DNA of 64,000 nt, taken from the NCBI RefSeq assembly GCF_024362345.1, contig NZ_CP101505.1:1198001-1262000 (forward strand). Direction: 5' to 3'. Below are positions 10,591 to 18,025 of the stretch, in pieces. This DNA comes from Polaribacter dokdonensis (GTDB lineage Bacteria > Bacteroidota > Bacteroidia > Flavobacteriales > Flavobacteriaceae). A model generated the notes under the pieces. The model saw only the letters and a list, made by a program, of their open reading frames with translations. It made no database searches and had not been told where the DNA came from. Each line of letters starts with the position of its first letter. The first letter of the stretch is position 1. The position numbers and the translations under genes were made by a program.

Positions 10591-11778
10591 TTAGTCTAAT
10601 AATTCAGTTACTTGACCTGCACCTACAGTTCTACCTCCTTCACGGATTGCAAAACGTAAACCAACATTTAATGCAATTGGCTGAATCAAATCAACTGTAA
10701 TTGTTAAGTTATCTCCTGGCATAACCATCTCTACACCTGAAGGTAAATTAATAGTACCTGTAACATCCGTTGTTCTTACGTAGAACTGCGGACGATAGTT
10801 ATTATGGAATGGAGTATGACGTCCACCTTCTTCTTTCTTAAGAACATAAACCTCTGCTTTAAACTTAGCATGAGGAGTTACAGAACCTGGCTTACAGATT
10901 ACCATACCTCTTTTAATATCTTCTTTTGCAATACCTCTTAATAAGATACCAGCATTATCACCAGCCTCACCTCTATCTAAGATTTGACGGAACATTTCGA
11001 TACCAGTAATAGTAGAAGACATCTTCTCAGCTCCCATACCAATAATATCAACAACATCTCCTGTATTCGCAATACCAGTTTCAATACGACCTGTAGCTAC
11101 AGTTCCACGACCAGTAATTGAAAATACATCTTCAACAGGCATTAAGAAATCTTTATCAACCTCTCTTAAAGGCTCTTCAATCCAAGCATCAACTTGTGCC
11201 ATTAATTCTAAAACAGTATTAACCCATTTTTCCTCACCATTTAAAGCTCCTAAAGCAGAACCTGAAACTACAGGACCATTATCTCCATCATATTCATAGA
11301 AAGATAATAATTCTCTAACCTCCATATCAACTAACTCTAATAACTCTTCATCATCAACCATATCAACCTTGTTTAAGAAAACAACGATACGTGGAATACC
11401 TACCTGACGACCTAATAAGATATGCTCTCTAGTTTGAGGCATTGGTCCATCAGTTGCAGCAACAACTAAAATAGCACCATCCATCTGGGCAGCACCTGTT
11501 ACCATGTTCTTAACATAATCCGCGTGACCTGGACAGTCAACGTGAGCATAGTGACGATTCGCTGTTTGATATTCAACGTGAGAAGTGTTAATTGTAATAC
11601 CTCTTTCTTTTTCTTCTGGTGCATTATCAATCTGATCAAAAGATCTAGCTTCAGAGAATCCTGCATCAGCTAATACTTTAGTAATAGCCGCAGTTAAAGT
11701 TGTTTTACCGTGATCTACGTGTCCGATAGTACCAATATTTAAGTGTGGTTTCGAACGGTCAAAAGTTCCTTTTGCCAT
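10591..11778 (-). CDS. tuf: Translation elongation factor Tu
   Basis: GTPase that delivers aminoacyl-tRNA to the ribosome; 395 aa. The P-loop GHVDHGKT is at residues 19-26. The other G motifs are visible: DCPGHADY (G3) and NKVD in [12 protein letters not shown] (G4). Domains 2 and 3 include [13 protein letters not shown] and the C-terminus [21 protein letters not shown]. It is embedded in a tRNA cluster (four tRNAs upstream, tRNA-Trp downstream) and probably read from the promoter upstream of tRNA-Thr(TGT). Confidence 0.99.
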   Translation of the reverse strand: MAKGTFDRSKPHLNIGTIGHVDHGKTTLTAAITKVLADAGFSEARSFDQIDNAPEEKERGITINTSHVEYQTANRHYAHVDCPGHADYVKNMVTGAAQMDGAILVVAATDGPMPQTREHILLGRQVGIPRIVVFLNKVDMVDDEELLELVDMEVRELLSFYEYDGDNGPVVSGSALGALNGEEKWVNTVLELMAQVDAWIEEPLREVDKDFLMPVEDVFSITGRGTVATGRIETGIANTGDVVDIIGMGAEKMSSTITGIEMFRQILDRGEAGDNAGILLRGIAKEDIKRGMVICKPGSVTPHAKFKAEVYVLKKEEGGRHTPFHNNYRPQFYVRTTDVTGTINLPSGVEMVMPGDNLTITVDLIQPIALNVGLRFAIREGGRTVGAGQVTELLD

Positions 11779-11838
11779 AATTATTGATTTTAATTCTTAG
11801 TTTAAATATATTTAGTGTCTAATAATACTTTTTCAATG

Positions 11839-11911
11839 AGCCAATGATGGGATTTGAACCCATGACCTCATCCCTACCAAGGATGCGCTCTACCAACTGA
11901 GCTACACCGGC
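11839..11911 (-). tRNA. tRNA-Thr (anticodon GGT)
   Basis: The acceptor GCCGGTG (11911-11905) pairs with CATTGGC (11846-11840), with two G-U pairs. The anticodon stem CATCC/GGATG encloses TTGGTAG, anticodon GGT. The T-arm contains GGGTTCAAATCCC. It is the last of four tandem tRNAs upstream of tuf. CCA is not encoded. Confidence 0.96.
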
Positions 11912-11926
11912 TTTGTTGATCTTTAG

Positions 11927-11999
11927 AGCGAAAGACCGGGTTCGAACCGGCGACATTCAGCTTGGAAGGCTGACGCTCTACCAACTGAGCTACTTTCGC
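11927..11999 (-). tRNA. tRNA-Gly (anticodon TCC)
   Basis: The acceptor GCGAAAG (11999-11993) pairs perfectly with CTTTCGC (11934-11928). The anticodon stem TCAGC/GCTGA encloses CTTCCAA, anticodon TCC. The T-arm is CCGGTTCGAACCCGG. It is the third tRNA of the cluster, 15 bp from the next one. CCA is not encoded. Confidence 0.96.
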
Positions 12000-12014
12000 A
12001 AAAAATGTAAATTG

Positions 12015-12096
12015 TGGGGAGAGCAGGATTCGAACCTGCGAAGACATAGTCAACGGAGTTACAGTCCGTCCTCGTTGGCCGCTTGAGTATCTCCCC
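12015..12096 (-). tRNA. tRNA-Tyr (anticodon GTA)
   Basis: 82-nt class II tRNA with the long variable arm expected of bacterial tRNA-Tyr. The acceptor GGGGAGA (12096-12090) pairs with TCTCCCC (12022-12016). The anticodon stem ACGGA/TCCGT encloses CTGTAAC, anticodon GTA. The T-arm is GCAGGTTCGAATCCTGC. It is the second tRNA of the cluster. Confidence 0.97.
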
Positions 12097-12137
12097 TATA
12101 ATTTACTATTTTAATGAACTTTTGTTTCTTTATTTAG

Positions 12138-12211
12138 AGCCGATGGAGGGACTCGAACCCACGACCTGCTGATTACAAATCAGCTGCTCTAGCCAGCTGA
12201 GCTACATCGGC
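12138..12211 (-). tRNA. tRNA-Thr (anticodon TGT)
   Basis: First gene of the tRNA-tuf operon. The acceptor GCCGATG (12211-12205) pairs with CATCGGC (12145-12139). The anticodon stem GCTGA/TCAGC encloses TTTGTAA, anticodon TGT. The T-arm is GTGGGTTCGAGTCCC. It starts about 40 nt after the predicted transcription start. CCA is not encoded. Confidence 0.97.
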
Positions 12212-12232
12212 TTTTTCTTGCAAAAAAACAAC

Positions 12233-12248
12233 CCGCTATTTCTAACGG
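12233..12248 (-). other. Leader hairpin followed by a U-run, upstream of tRNA-Thr(TGT)
   Basis: On the minus strand CCGTTA (12248-12243) pairs with TAGCGG (12238-12233), one G-U, across a GAAA tetraloop. GGTTGTTTTTTTG follows. The hairpin lies at the very 5' end of the transcript predicted from the promoter at 12253-12282. It looks like a short intrinsic-terminator or attenuator form, but the stem is only 6 bp. A 5'-protective hairpin is an alternative. Confidence 0.45.
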
Positions 12249-12252
12249 ATTG

Positions 12253-12282
12253 CAAATGTATAAAGTTTTTTTAAATTCCAAA
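12253..12282 (-). promoter_or_regulatory. Promoter of the tRNA-tuf-secE-nusG-rplKAJL-rpoBC run
   Basis: The -7 box TACATTTG (12260-12253) matches the Bacteroidota consensus TAnnTTTG. The -33 box TTTG (12282-12279) lies upstream with an 18-bp spacer, the expected geometry. The box is followed by CAATCCG. Transcription should start near 12249, just ahead of tRNA-Thr(TGT). It lies in the spacer after hpf. Based on motif match only. Confidence 0.8.
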
Positions 12283-12309
12283 ACTTTTTATAATTATTTT
12301 TTTCTTTTT

Positions 12310-12618
12310 TTATGAAATTAAAGAATCTCTTAATTTCTCCTTTGACTTTTTCAATTGTCTTTTTAGATTATCAACTGCAGAATTAATGCCTTCTTCGAAG
12401 GTTTTTGTCTCTCTTTTCACTATTAATTCACTGCCTGGAATATTTATTTTAACTTCTGTAATTTTATTTTCTTTATCACTAGTATTTTGAACTTTTAAGA
12501 AAACTTCTGCGTCAACAATTTTATCATGAAACTTTACTAAGGTCTCCACTTTTTTCTCAGCAAAGCTGATTAATTTACTATCTGCATTAAAATTGACTGA
12601 TTGGGTAAATACTTTCAT
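12310..12618 (-). CDS. hpf: Ribosome hibernation-promoting factor, HPF/RaiA family
   Basis: Small protein that binds the 30S decoding site in stationary phase and silences ribosomes; 102 aa, the short form lacking the C-terminal dimerisation domain of long HPF. It opens MKVFTQSVNFNADSKLISFAEKKVETL and has the alternating beta-strand/helix pattern of the family (AEVFLKVQNTSDKENKITEVKINI). The C-terminal helix is basic (LKRQLKKSKEKLRD). It begins 3 bp after xerC, so the two are probably co-transcribed. The linkage to ribosomal genes fits its role. Confidence 0.93.
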   Translation of the reverse strand: MKVFTQSVNFNADSKLISFAEKKVETLVKFHDKIVDAEVFLKVQNTSDKENKITEVKINIPGSELIVKRETKTFEEGINSAVDNLKRQLKKSKEKLRDSLIS

Positions 12619-12621
12619 AAT

Positions 12622-13509
12622 CTATTCATTTTTTTTGCTCTTAGGATGAGCATGGTTATACACTTGTTTGATTGCGTCAAGGCTATTATGTGTGTAGACT
12701 TGAGTGGAAGCTAAAGAAGTATGACCTAACAATTCTTTAACTGAATTTAAATCTGCACCTTCATTTAGTAGGTGAGTTGCAAATGAATGCCTGAGAATGT
12801 GAGGGCTCTTTTTCACCTTAGAAGACACCTTACTAAAGTAAGAATTAATAACTCTATAAACAAGAGTTTCATATATTTTATTTCCTTTTTCGGTAATGAA
12901 TAGAAAATCGGAGTTTTTTACAATTTTACTTCTCTCAATAAGATAAGTTTCTAAAGTATTTAAAACGGATTTTAATATTGGCACCAACCTTTCTTTATTT
13001 CGCTTTCCTAAGACCTTTAAAACGCCTTTATTAGAATCAATATCCATTAGCTTAATATTTATTAACTCAGCTCTTCGAATTCCTGTAGAATAAAACAATT
13101 CTACAATTAATTTATTTCGAACAGAAACAAAGTCGTTTGAAATGGAAACTGCATCTAAAACAGATTTAACTTCTTTGGTTGAAAATGGCACTTGTACCTT
13201 TTTTGCAACTTTTAAAGCTTTATGCTTTTGCAATGGACTTACTGTTATTTGATTTGATTTTTGAAGAAATTTATAAAAGGATTTTAAAGAGCTAATTTTT
13301 CGATTGATTGTTCTATTGGAAATCTCGTCATCTACCAAAGCAACAATCCAACTTCTTATTTGTGAATAATTTACCGTTAAAAGACTGTCTTGATCAAAAG
13401 TGATTTGCAAAAATCTTTGAAAAGAATTCAAATCTTTTTGATAAGCAATAATGGTGTGCTCTGAATATTTTTTTTCAAGATATAAATAATCTAAAAAAGG
13501 TTTTACCAA
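12622..13509 (-). CDS. xerC: Tyrosine recombinase, XerC/XerD type
   Basis: Site-specific recombinase that resolves chromosome dimers at dif in its usual role; 295 aa. The N-terminal SAM-like core-binding domain covers about residues 1-90. The catalytic set is complete: Arg145 in TGIRRAEL, Lys169 in LGKRNKER, His237 and Arg240 in HILRHSFATHLLNEG, His263 in LGHTSLAS, and Tyr272. Chromosomal context with hpf and rpsU rather than phage genes supports a housekeeping Xer role. Whether it is the C or D paralogue cannot be settled from this window. Confidence 0.92.
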   Translation of the reverse strand: MVKPFLDYLYLEKKYSEHTIIAYQKDLNSFQRFLQITFDQDSLLTVNYSQIRSWIVALVDDEISNRTINRKISSLKSFYKFLQKSNQITVSPLQKHKALKVAKKVQVPFSTKEVKSVLDAVSISNDFVSVRNKLIVELFYSTGIRRAELINIKLMDIDSNKGVLKVLGKRNKERLVPILKSVLNTLETYLIERSKIVKNSDFLFITEKGNKIYETLVYRVINSYFSKVSSKVKKSPHILRHSFATHLLNEGADLNSVKELLGHTSLASTQVYTHNSLDAIKQVYNHAHPKSKKNE

Positions 13510-13544
13510 AATCTGATTCTTTTTTTTTGTTTATAGTAAATTTA

Positions 13545-13574
13545 CAAAAATAGTGGCACAAAAAAACTCGCATC
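13545..13574 (-). promoter_or_regulatory. Possible xerC-hpf promoter
   Basis: TATTTTTG (13552-13545) matches TAnnTTTG and lies 35 bp upstream of the xerC start. A TTTG-like -33 is found about 21 bp upstream, inside the rpsU terminator hairpin. Spacing is slightly long, so confidence is modest. Confidence 0.4.
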
Positions 13575-13594
13575 AAAATAATTGATGCGAGTTT
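13560..13594 (-). terminator. Intrinsic terminator of rpsU
   Basis: AAACTCGCATCAA and TTGATGCGAGTTT (13594-13582 and 13576-13564 on the minus strand) form a perfect 13-bp stem with a 5-nt loop. A run of seven T's (TTTTTTT, including the last three stem bases) ends the transcript. It begins 21 bp after the rpsU stop. Confidence 0.9.
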
Positions 13595-13615
13595 AAACTA
13601 TTTGAGGTTATTTGA

Positions 13616-13813
13616 CTAACCTACCTCTTCTTGTGTTCTTAATCTTTGAACGTAAGAAGCTTTTATTCTTTGAGCTCTTTTAGCTACTGAAGGCTTTGTA
13701 AAGTTTTTTCTGTTACGTAAGTTCTTCATCGTCTTTGTTCTGTCGAATTTTCTCTTATAACGTTTTAAAGCTCTATCTATATTCTCTCCTTCTTTTACAG
13801 GTATAATTAACAT
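13616..13813 (-). CDS. rpsU: Small ribosomal subunit protein bS21
   Basis: bS21, 65 aa, highly basic (IDRALKRYKRKFDRTKTMKNLRNRK), located next to the 3' end of 16S rRNA. In Flavobacterium johnsoniae bS21 with bS18 and bS6 hides the anti-Shine-Dalgarno sequence (established knowledge). The gene is preceded by an unusually strong Shine-Dalgarno sequence, and has its own promoter and terminator. This fits the proposed autoregulation in which ribosomes lacking bS21 preferentially translate rpsU. Start ATG 13811-13813 (MLIIPVKEGENIDRAL). Confidence 0.97.
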   Translation of the reverse strand: MLIIPVKEGENIDRALKRYKRKFDRTKTMKNLRNRKNFTKPSVAKRAQRIKASYVQRLRTQEEVG

Positions 13814-13820
13814 AAGTTGG

Positions 13821-13830
13821 CACCTCCCTT
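13821..13830 (-). promoter_or_regulatory. Strong Shine-Dalgarno sequence of rpsU
   Basis: The minus strand reads AAGGGAGGTG, ending 7 nt before the rpsU ATG. GGAGGTG is complementary to the CACCTCC at the end of 16S rRNA. I noticed no comparable sequence before the other genes here, whose leaders are A/T-rich. It is the probable regulatory element for bS21 feedback (established in F. johnsoniae, inferred here). Confidence 0.9.
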
Positions 13831-13889
13831 CATAAGTATCTTAAATATTTTAATAACAGTTAAACTGCTGATTTATAATTTTTGGACTG

Positions 13890-13919
13890 CAAATGTACTT
13901 ATAAAAAATGAAATACAAA
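13890..13919 (-). promoter_or_regulatory. rpsU promoter
   Basis: The -33 TTTG (13919-13916) and -7 TACATTTG (13897-13890) have an 18-bp spacer: a full match to the Bacteroidota consensus with the same geometry as the tuf-operon promoter. The downstream flank is CAGTCC versus CAATCC at tuf. Predicted start about 13886, giving a leader of roughly 70 nt before the rpsU ATG. Confidence 0.8.
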
Positions 13920-13953
13920 TTTTAAAGTGATTTTATTTTAAGACTAGTAATTT

Positions 13954-14030
13954 GCGTTAGGGATTGAAGTGGCATCCTTTTTTGTTTTCTCAAAAAAGAT
14001 ATAATGTAAAGCCCGACCTTTAGGGAACGC
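13954..14030 (+). ncRNA. Structured RNA-like element, copy 1 (Flavo-1-like candidate)
   Basis: The outer helix GCGTT/AACGC (13954-13958 with 14026-14030) encloses GGG (13960-13962) pairing with CCC (14012-14014). The GGG/CCC helix directly flanks the loops ATTGAAG (13963-13969) and GTAAAG (14006-14011). Between the loops an A/T-rich hairpin forms from ATCCTTTTTTG and CAAAAAAGAT, with one bulged C. Copy 2 at 57,699-57,773 has the same two loops but different helix sequences that still pair. From memory it resembles the Flavo-1 RNA motif of Bacteroidota; I could not check the model. Orientation is taken as plus because the loop order matches copy 2. Confidence 0.6.
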
Positions 14031-14082
14031 ACTAATAGAAAATAAGTTAACTACTATTTTTTAAGTGTTAGATAATGGATTA

Positions 14083-14134
14083 AAAAAAATATCATTTTAC
14101 AAAAACTTTATGTTTCTTTCGTAAAATGATATTA
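14083..14134 (-). terminator. Terminator downstream of the acyl-CoA dehydrogenase gene
   Basis: The minus-strand arms AATATCATTTTAC (14134-14122) and GTAAAATGATATT (14101-14089) are perfectly complementary over 13 bp. The loop is 20 nt and is followed by a run of T's (complement of 14083-14090). The large loop lowers confidence, but direction and position after the gene fit. Confidence 0.65.
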
Positions 14135-14155
14135 AATTTTATTTTAATATAACTC

Positions 14156-14206
14156 AGTAGCTGACTTATACATTCCTTTTTAACGATAAGCATTTTTGCT
14201 ATAATC
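14156..14206 (-). pseudogene. Remnant copy of the acyl-CoA dehydrogenase 3' end
   Basis: The minus strand reads GATTATAGCAAAAATG followed by codons for LIVKKE, which aligns with the last codons of the intact gene just upstream (IIAKMVIDKKEYKPAT, versus IIAKMLIVKKECISQLL here). Sixteen consecutive bases are identical, and TCAGCTAC versus CCAGCTAC matches again further on. No other part of the gene is present. This looks like the scar of a tandem duplication in which one copy was deleted down to its tail. Confidence 0.7.
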
Positions 14207-14240
14207 AAAAGTAATTTTAACAAAAATGTTTACTAAAATA

Positions 14241-15407
14241 CTATGTAGCTGGTTTATATTCTTTTTTATCAATAACCATTTTTGCTATAATCTCTTTTAA
14301 GATTTCAGAAGTTCCACCACCAATAGGACCTAACCTACTATCTCTTAGCAAACGAGCCATTGGATATTCTTCCATGTAACCATAACCACCTAATAATTGC
14401 AAGGCATCATAAATAACCTCATCTGCAATTTTTGTAGATAACAGTTTAGACATACTAGCTTCTTTTACAACGTAAGTACCCATATCTAATCTTTTAGTTA
14501 TAGAATAGTTGTACTCTCTACACATATCTACTTTACTAGCCATTTCAGCCACTTTATGTCTTAAAGCCTGAAATTTATCTAAAGATTTACCAAAAGCAAT
14601 TCTTTCATGCATATACTGCACTGCATAATCTACAGCAAATTCTGCTCTTGCATGTGCATTAACACCCATTATTAAACGCTCTAAAGCAAAATGTTGCATA
14701 ATGTATGGAAAACCCATGCCTTCTTCTCCCATTAAGTTTTCAGCCGGAATTTCTACATTATCAAAAGCTATTTCTCCTGTATCTGAGGCTCTCCAACCTA
14801 ACTTATCTAACTTGGTTGCAGAAACCCCTTTAGAATCTCTATCAACTACAAAAATGCTAATTCCTTTATATTTATCTGATGGATCTGTTTTTGCAGCTAC
14901 GATTAAGTAATCTGAATAAACACCATTTGTAATAAATGTTTTTGAGCCATTTAATATATACTTGTCTCCTTGCTTTACAGCTGTAGATCTCATACCTGCT
15001 ACATCTGAACCTCCAAATGGCTCTGTGATACATAAACAACCAATCTTATCTCCTTCTACACTAGGCACTAAATATTTCTCTTTCTGTTGTTGATTCCCTT
15101 CTTTATTTAGGTGAGTCATTGCTAAATATTCATGAGCCCACATTGCAGCAGCAAAACCTCCCGAATTTATTTTTTGTAATTCTTCTAAAAAAATCACTGT
15201 ATAGAAAAGATCTAAATCCATACCACCAAATTCTTCTGGAGTAGATAAACCAAAGTAACCCATTTCACCAAACTTCTTCCAGATGAAACGTTCTATAGAA
15301 CCTGTTTTTTCCCATTTTTCTATATGAGGCACAACTTCTTTTTGTAAAAAATCTTTGAAACTAGCACGAAAAGCTTCATGCTCTTCAGTAAAATACATAC
15401 TGCTCAT
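14241..15407 (-). CDS. Acyl-CoA dehydrogenase, long-chain/isovaleryl-CoA type
   Basis: FAD enzyme that introduces the first double bond in acyl-CoA beta-oxidation; 388 aa, full length. The family signatures CITEPFGGSDVAGMRSTA and GYGYMEEYPMARLLRDSR are present. The C-terminal catalytic segment reads PIGGGTSEILKEIIAKM, with Gly where medium-chain enzymes have the catalytic Glu (YEGTSQ). A Glu at 243 in HFALERL matches the helix-G base used by long-chain and isovaleryl-CoA dehydrogenases (family knowledge). A chain-length or branched-chain preference of that subgroup is therefore likely. The gene follows the HhH gene by 20 bp. A short remnant of a second copy lies downstream. Confidence 0.9.
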   Translation of the reverse strand: MSSMYFTEEHEAFRASFKDFLQKEVVPHIEKWEKTGSIERFIWKKFGEMGYFGLSTPEEFGGMDLDLFYTVIFLEELQKINSGGFAAAMWAHEYLAMTHLNKEGNQQQKEKYLVPSVEGDKIGCLCITEPFGGSDVAGMRSTAVKQGDKYILNGSKTFITNGVYSDYLIVAAKTDPSDKYKGISIFVVDRDSKGVSATKLDKLGWRASDTGEIAFDNVEIPAENLMGEEGMGFPYIMQHFALERLIMGVNAHARAEFAVDYAVQYMHERIAFGKSLDKFQALRHKVAEMASKVDMCREYNYSITKRLDMGTYVVKEASMSKLLSTKIADEVIYDALQLLGGYGYMEEYPMARLLRDSRLGPIGGGTSEILKEIIAKMVIDKKEYKPAT

Positions 15408-15427
15408 TTGAAGTGAATTTTTAATTA

Positions 15428-16333
15428 TTATTCAGCTACCAAATATAAGACTATTCTATCATATTTATCTAAAGGAAAACCCTCGATATTTTTTAATTCT
15501 GATATATTTTGAAGCTCAGCTACTTCATCTCTATAATTAAAAATTTTCTTACATAACTCGTAATCGATATAAGGATTTTTTAGTAATTGCTTGAACTCAA
15601 TAGTGTTTAGATTCTGTTTCTGAATTTTTGGCAACTCAATAATTTTAAAAGTAGCTAATACTTTATCTGCTATTTTCTTTTGTAAACCCCATACTTCATA
15701 CAACTGAGAAGGGTAAGAAAATCCTTGTAATTTAGAACGATACTTAATAATTCTTTCAGAGAAAGATGCTGCAATTCCATTTACGGTTCTAAAATCTTCT
15801 GCAGTTGCTTTATTAATATCTATTGTTGACACTTTATGAGATGCAACAGCATTATCTGCTGAACTTAATTTATCTATTATTTTAGATTGCTTGTTTTGTT
15901 GCTGTTGATTACGTTTTACAACCCAATCTGGAAATTTGAAATAAGGTGAAATTCTTATCAGTAAAGAATCTGAAATCTTTGTAACTTTTTGAAAATCTTC
16001 TTTAGAATTTACAAATCTATTTGATTTTCGAAAAGCATGTAATCTATCAATTTCTTCTAAAGACATTCCTAATTGTTCGCCTTTAAAATCTGTAATGTAA
16101 TTTGGATTAAAAGGATAAATTTTTGGCTTTCTATTTTCAATCTCAACTAGCTTTAAACTGTCTATCTTATTTTGAAAAGCTATTAATTCTGTATTATTTT
16201 TATCTAAAATTTCTTCTTTCGAAAATGGCTCTAAAATAATTACAACTTGTAAGATTACAATTAGAATTACCAATAAAAAAATCCCATTTCTTTGGCTTTT
16301 GTTATACCAGAAATGGGATTTGAATATTTTCAT
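15428..16333 (-). CDS. Membrane-anchored helix-hairpin-helix protein (ComEA-like)
   Basis: 301 aa. One hydrophobic segment near the N-terminus (GIFLLVILIVILQVVIILEPF, residues 17-37) is followed by a soluble part with repeated helix-hairpin-helix units. The clearest unit is STIDINKATAEDFRTVNGIAASFSERIIKYR, with another before it (LGMSLEEIDRLHAFRK) and one after (GFPLDKY at the C-terminus). ComEA-family proteins bind DNA outside the inner membrane during natural uptake. A similar role is possible, but no other competence gene is nearby. It lies 11 bp after the symporter gene. Confidence 0.8.
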   Translation of the reverse strand: MKIFKSHFWYNKSQRNGIFLLVILIVILQVVIILEPFSKEEILDKNNTELIAFQNKIDSLKLVEIENRKPKIYPFNPNYITDFKGEQLGMSLEEIDRLHAFRKSNRFVNSKEDFQKVTKISDSLLIRISPYFKFPDWVVKRNQQQQNKQSKIIDKLSSADNAVASHKVSTIDINKATAEDFRTVNGIAASFSERIIKYRSKLQGFSYPSQLYEVWGLQKKIADKVLATFKIIELPKIQKQNLNTIEFKQLLKNPYIDYELCKKIFNYRDEVAELQNISELKNIEGFPLDKYDRIVLYLVAE

Positions 16334-16344
16334 TAATTATAATT

Positions 16345-17937
16345 TTATGCTTCGCTACTCTTAATAGCGTTCATGTACTTCTTTAATTCTTCTTTTACCT
16401 TAGGAGCTAAGATAATAAGACCTATCATGTTTGGAACCATCATAGCAAAAACCATAGCATCAGAGAAACCAATTACTGACCCTAAACTAGCTGCTGCACC
16501 AATAACTACAAATACACAAAATATAACCTTATATGTATATTCCATTTTTTTAGATCTACCAAATAAATAAACCCATCCTTGAAAACCATAGTAAGACCAA
16601 GAAATCATAGAACTAAATGCGAATAATACAACTGCAACTGTTAATACATATGGAAACCAAGATATAGATGATGCAAATGCGCTTGATGTTAACAAGATAG
16701 CTTGTGCATCATTTGCTGGCGGATTTAATGGATCTACAAACCCAGTAATAATTAACACTAAAGCTGTCATTGTACAAACTACAACAGTATCTATAAATGG
16801 CTCTAATAAAGCAACCATTCCTTCACTTGCTGCATATTTTGTTTTTACTGCTGAGTGCGCAATAGATGCAGAACCAATACCTGCCTCGTTAGAAAATGCT
16901 GCTCTTCTAAAACCTTGAATTAAAACTCCAACTGCACCACCTGCAATTCCTTCTGGGCTAAATGCACCATTAAAGATTTGACTAAATGCAGCTCCTATCA
17001 TATCATAATTTGCAAAAATTACAAATAAGGCAGCACCTACATATATTGCAACCATAAATGGTACAATTTTGTCTGTTACTTTTGCAATTTTCTTAATACC
17101 TCCAATAATTACAATACCAACTAAAACAGCCATTATTAAACCAAATAACCATCCTTTACCAGCTAAAACAGATTCGCTACCACCTGTAATATTTTGAACT
17201 AATTGAAAAGCCTGATTAACTTGAAACATGTTACCACCTCCAAATGAACCACCAATAACGAATATTGCAAAAGCCCCTGCTAAAACTTTACCTAAAATTT
17301 TAGATTTTAGTCCTTTTGTTAAGTAATACATTGGCCCACCATAAACAGTACCATCTGCAGCAATATCTCTATATTTTACACCTAGAGTACATTCTACAAA
17401 TTTAGAAGCCATACCTAAGAATCCTGCTATAATCATCCAGAAAGTAGCACCTGCTCCACCAATAGAAACTGCAATTGCTACACCTGCAATATTACCCAAA
17501 CCAACTGTTGCAGAAAGGGCTGCTGTTAATGCTTGAAAGTGAGAAACCTCTCCATCATGACCTTCAACTCTTACAGTATCAGGATTATCTCCAGAATCTG
17601 TTGTAGATACACTACCATCAACTTCAATTGCTTTTGCATGACCCTTACCTTCTAAACCATCATATTTACCTCTAACAATATTTATAGATGTAATAAAACC
17701 TCTAAAATTGATAAAGTTAAAATAGAAAGTAAAATATACAGCTCCTAAAATTAAAGGGAATAACACCCAGTAAATACTTATGGTATCTGTAAAAGGAATT
17801 TGATAAAAAATAAAGTCTACGAACCATCCTGTTGCGCTTCCAAAAGCCTCATCAATTTGCTGATCTAAGCCTTTTTCTTGGGCGATTGTAAAAAATGGAA
17901 CTGCTAAAAAAAGTAATGAAAGAAATTTTTTCTTCAT
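16345..17937 (-). CDS. Alanine/glycine:cation symporter family protein (AGCS)
   Basis: Inner-membrane transporter that imports alanine or glycine with Na+ (or H+); 530 aa with about ten membrane helices. The family signature [21 protein letters not shown] is present, as are [21 protein letters not shown] and the conserved [20 protein letters not shown]. The N-terminus looks like a signal peptide ([20 protein letters not shown]) followed by a periplasmic stretch, as in other Bacteroidota members. An acidic 30-residue insert with Asp/Glu/Ser ([20 protein letters not shown]) lies after the second helix. Confidence 0.93.
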   Translation of the reverse strand: MKKKFLSLLFLAVPFFTIAQEKGLDQQIDEAFGSATGWFVDFIFYQIPFTDTISIYWVLFPLILGAVYFTFYFNFINFRGFITSINIVRGKYDGLEGKGHAKAIEVDGSVSTTDSGDNPDTVRVEGHDGEVSHFQALTAALSATVGLGNIAGVAIAVSIGGAGATFWMIIAGFLGMASKFVECTLGVKYRDIAADGTVYGGPMYYLTKGLKSKILGKVLAGAFAIFVIGGSFGGGNMFQVNQAFQLVQNITGGSESVLAGKGWLFGLIMAVLVGIVIIGGIKKIAKVTDKIVPFMVAIYVGAALFVIFANYDMIGAAFSQIFNGAFSPEGIAGGAVGVLIQGFRRAAFSNEAGIGSASIAHSAVKTKYAASEGMVALLEPFIDTVVVCTMTALVLIITGFVDPLNPPANDAQAILLTSSAFASSISWFPYVLTVAVVLFAFSSMISWSYYGFQGWVYLFGRSKKMEYTYKVIFCVFVVIGAAASLGSVIGFSDAMVFAMMVPNMIGLIILAPKVKEELKKYMNAIKSSEA

Positions 17938-18025
17938 AATATATCTATGTTAGATTTTGAATTAGTAAGGCGCAATATCTTAAAAAATTGAAGTTTTGAC
18001 AACTTTTATACGTTAAATATGATTT

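Larger units (their letters stand above)
13814..14240. other. 427-bp spacer between rpsU and the acyl-CoA dehydrogenase gene
   Basis: No intact gene is seen. From left to right it holds the rpsU Shine-Dalgarno and promoter, the Flavo-1-like element, a minus-strand terminator hairpin and a decayed copy of the 3' end of the neighbouring acyl-CoA dehydrogenase gene. Each is listed separately. Confidence 0.8.

Noticed and set aside
11839..12211. The four tRNAs as a possible tRNA array or phage attachment site
   Set aside because: They form the conserved Thr-Tyr-Gly-Thr-tuf-Trp operon. No integrase next to them has phage context (the tyrosine recombinase has the housekeeping Xer layout) and no direct repeats of a tRNA end were seen.
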